From JAHDFB01 sp965658745 (GTDB lineage Bacteria > Bacteroidota > Bacteroidia > Chitinophagales > Saprospiraceae): a stretch of DNA of 64,000 nucleotides. A program made the position numbers and the translations under genes. Shown in pieces: positions 62,849-64,000 of this stretch. Each line of letters starts with the position of its first letter. Position 1 is the first letter of the stretch. The DNA is taken from positions 124,001 to 188,000 of the forward strand of contig CBFHTK010000005.1 of assembly GCA_965658745.1 (NCBI GenBank). Direction: 5' to 3'. Under the pieces are notes generated by a model. It saw only the letters and a list, made by a program, of their open reading frames with translations. It made no database searches and was not told the origin of the DNA.

Positions 62849-63028
62849 TTACTTATGAAGAATAGTAATTCCCTTTACTGACTTATTTCTTGCTTTCCTA
62901 GGATTGAACCCAGCAGATCTATGCTCACTCAAAGTTACCTCTTGCAACCATTGTCTTCTAGCAGAAGGTGATTGACTAACTTTTTTAGCACTTACTCTAT
63001 ATATGGAGCTTAATACACTTTTCAACAT
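62849..63028 (-). CDS. Small basic protein, 59 residues, unknown
   Basis: ATG at 63028, TAA at 62849-62851. The product starts MLKSVLSSIYRVSAKKVSQS and ends with SVKGITILHK; it has many Lys/Arg (about a quarter of residues), one Trp, and no signal peptide. A full TTG-N18-TATATTTG promoter lies upstream (63074-63102) with about 40 nt of leader, and a terminator is downstream (62776-62808). This gene-like setting makes coding more likely than chance. A positively charged soluble protein may bind nucleic acid or the ribosome; this is a guess. I know no homologue. It could also be a small RNA with an accidental ORF. Confidence 0.55.
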   Translation of the reverse strand: MLKSVLSSIYRVSAKKVSQSPSARRQWLQEVTLSEHRSAGFNPRKARNKSVKGITILHK

Positions 63029-63337
63029 GTCCTTAGAATATTAATTATAAAGTAATTTTTTTCAAATCGGTCGCAAATATACACTCTTTTTACAATTCTC
63101 AACAGTCTTAGCAAAATTTTATTTCTACTATAGCTAAAAATTGCGTGATTATTGTTTTAATATTTTGTAAATCATATAATTTCAATATAAATATTGGTTC
63201 AATGTAATTCGCACAATTTTCTTTTTCCTCAAAAAGCTGAATTAACTCCAAAGATTTTTAAAAAAAAATCCATTAAGTATTAACGCTAAAGAACTAGCAC
63301 TGACCCAAAGAATTCTGGAGGAGATTAAACCTGCAGG
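63029..63337. other. AT-rich intergenic region
   Basis: 309 bp. It holds the promoter at 63074-63102. A perfect 12-bp palindrome AACCTGCAGGTT (63328-63339) overlaps the stop of the glycosyltransferase gene but has no T run after it on the minus strand. Nothing else was found. Confidence 0.5.
63074..63102 (-). promoter_or_regulatory. Bacteroidota-type promoter of the small ORF
   Basis: On the minus strand TTG (63102-63100), 18 nt, then TATATTTG (63081-63074). This fits the -33/-7 consensus of the phylum at its normal spacing and is the best full promoter in the window. Expected start near 63067. Confidence 0.65.
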
Positions 63338-64000
63338 TTAAACAAATCGCTGATAAGTAGAATGAAGTCTATCAGCTGTCGCCTTGGCACTAAACTGCTT
63401 CAGATGTCTATCCATATTAAGTTGAAACTGATTCTTAATCTGAGTATCTACGATGAAAAGTTCCAATGCATGAACTAACTCATTAACATTGCTAGGATCG
63501 ATTTGAACTCCACAATCTCCAGCCGCTTCTGGTAGAGCGGATACATTGGAAACAATGACTGGAGTCCGACTGAAAAGAGACTCAATAATAGGTATTCCGA
63601 AGCCCTCATAGAAAGATGTCAAAACTGTGCATACCGCTCCGTGATAGATCTGTTTAAGCGATTGATTGTCAACCGATCCGAGAAAAACCACATCGTTAGA
63701 AATCCCAAGACTTTCAATTTGTGCCATTAATGACTTCATAAAACTTTTGGTACCCCCACCCACAACCACAACGGGTATCCTAATTTTCTTGGGAATCTTG
63801 GCAATCGCTCTCAGAAGTTGTTGGATATTCTTTCGTTTATTGAGCGTACCGACATAAAGAAAATACTTTGATGGAAGATCATAGATATCCGAAGTGCTTG
63901 AAGTTTCATTATTTTGGAAAAGTGAAGCACAAGATTGATAAACCACAGATATCTTTTCTTCTTTTATATTGAGATAATTTATCAAGTCTGCTTTTGTTGC
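63338..64000 (-). CDS. GT4-type glycosyltransferase (partial)
   Basis: The frame is open to the window edge at 64000, so the gene begins outside. The visible 220 residues are the C-terminal Rossmann half of a GT-B enzyme: YFLYVGTLNKRKNIQQLLRA, VVVVGGG, DVVFLGSVDNQSL, and the donor-sugar site EGFGIPIIESLFSRTPVIVSNVSALPE (in parts) with the EX7E pair. These transfer a sugar from a nucleotide sugar to a lipid or glycan in cell-surface polysaccharide synthesis. The acceptor is not known. Confidence 0.92.
   Translation of the reverse strand, partial: ATKADLINYLNIKEEKISVVYQSCASLFQNNETSSTSDIYDLPSKYFLYVGTLNKRKNIQQLLRAIAKIPKKIRIPVVVVGGGTKSFMKSLMAQIESLGISNDVVFLGSVDNQSLKQIYHGAVCTVLTSFYEGFGIPIIESLFSRTPVIVSNVSALPEAAGDCGVQIDPSNVNELVHALELFIVDTQIKNQFQLNMDRHLKQFSAKATADRLHSTYQRFV

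Noticed and set aside
62895..62915. Minus-strand GGGTTCAATCC, like a tRNA T-arm
   Set aside because: Flanking bases do not pair as a T-stem and no acceptor or anticodon arm is present; it is within the small ORF.
1..64000. CRISPR arrays, prophage, integrases or insertion sequences
   Set aside because: No regularly spaced repeats, no transposase or integrase motifs and no flanking inverted repeats were seen.

Overview
The window is a piece of a Bacteroidota chromosome. The grounds are AT-rich coding sequence, leaderless or weak ribosome binding sites, -7 boxes of the form TAnnTTTG, many signal peptides ending in SQAQ or SAQ, many LxxC lipoproteins, and families largely confined to the phylum (DUF4175, DUF4292, DUF5777, sigma/FecR pairs, DUF4097-type repeat protein beside an ECF sigma factor). 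The lineage within the phylum cannot be fixed from the sequence alone; a free-living marine or aquatic member is a reasonable guess. No rRNA, tRNA, CRISPR array or insertion sequence was found.

Layout: 1-4389 holds the end of a DUF2723 membrane glycosyltransferase-like gene, rpiB, a secreted M28 peptidase and a polytopic membrane protein. 4726-8904 is an operon of a giant DUF4175 protein, an RsbW-like ATPase and ybeY. 9044-12597 is sdhCAB (succinate:quinone oxidoreductase). 12861-18112 carries purH, coaX, an outer-membrane barrel and a TPR protein. 18316-24829 (minus) has a GH20 hexosaminidase, alkaline phosphatase, dprA and a TMTC-like glycosyltransferase. 25718-27915 (minus) is an ECF sigma factor, a membrane anti-sigma candidate and a KYGD-repeat surface protein. 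28063-30162 is ligA. 30285-34091 (minus) is a tight four-gene operon of two ATP-grasp ligases, an aspartoacylase-like zinc hydrolase and a DUF2750 protein. 34327-42014 (minus) has polyphosphate glucokinase, two lipoprotein cyclophilins, ferritin, a ROK kinase with an HTH regulator, and a sigma/FecR pair without a SusC partner. 42200-44492 (plus) has a hemolysin III homologue, pabA/trpG and aroC. 44500-56042 has a LolC/E permease, TPR proteins, gltX, a flavin reductase, hflX and the TPR-DUF4292-EnvC cluster. 56337-64000 has a truncated acyl-CoA dehydrogenase remnant, an orphan oligopeptide-type binding lipoprotein, a cytochrome c/DUF5777 operon, a bacilliredoxin, an unreported 59-codon ORF and a partial glycosyltransferase.

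Most of the window is housekeeping (central carbon, purine, CoA and chorismate synthesis, tRNA charging, DNA repair and uptake) mixed with envelope biogenesis and protein or surface glycosylation genes. The best candidate for an undescribed system is the operon at 30285-34091. Its first gene has the ATP-grasp motifs in circularly permuted order, its second is glutathione-synthetase-like, and its third should hydrolyse an acyl-amino-acid or peptide amide. Together they look like a make-and-break pathway for a small peptide or a peptide modification. Other points of note are a structured RNA candidate with its own terminator at about 50366-50498, three terminators that share the loop TCGAAAGG, a small basic ORF with a full promoter and terminator at 62849-63028, and the abrupt acyl-CoA dehydrogenase breakpoint near 56940.
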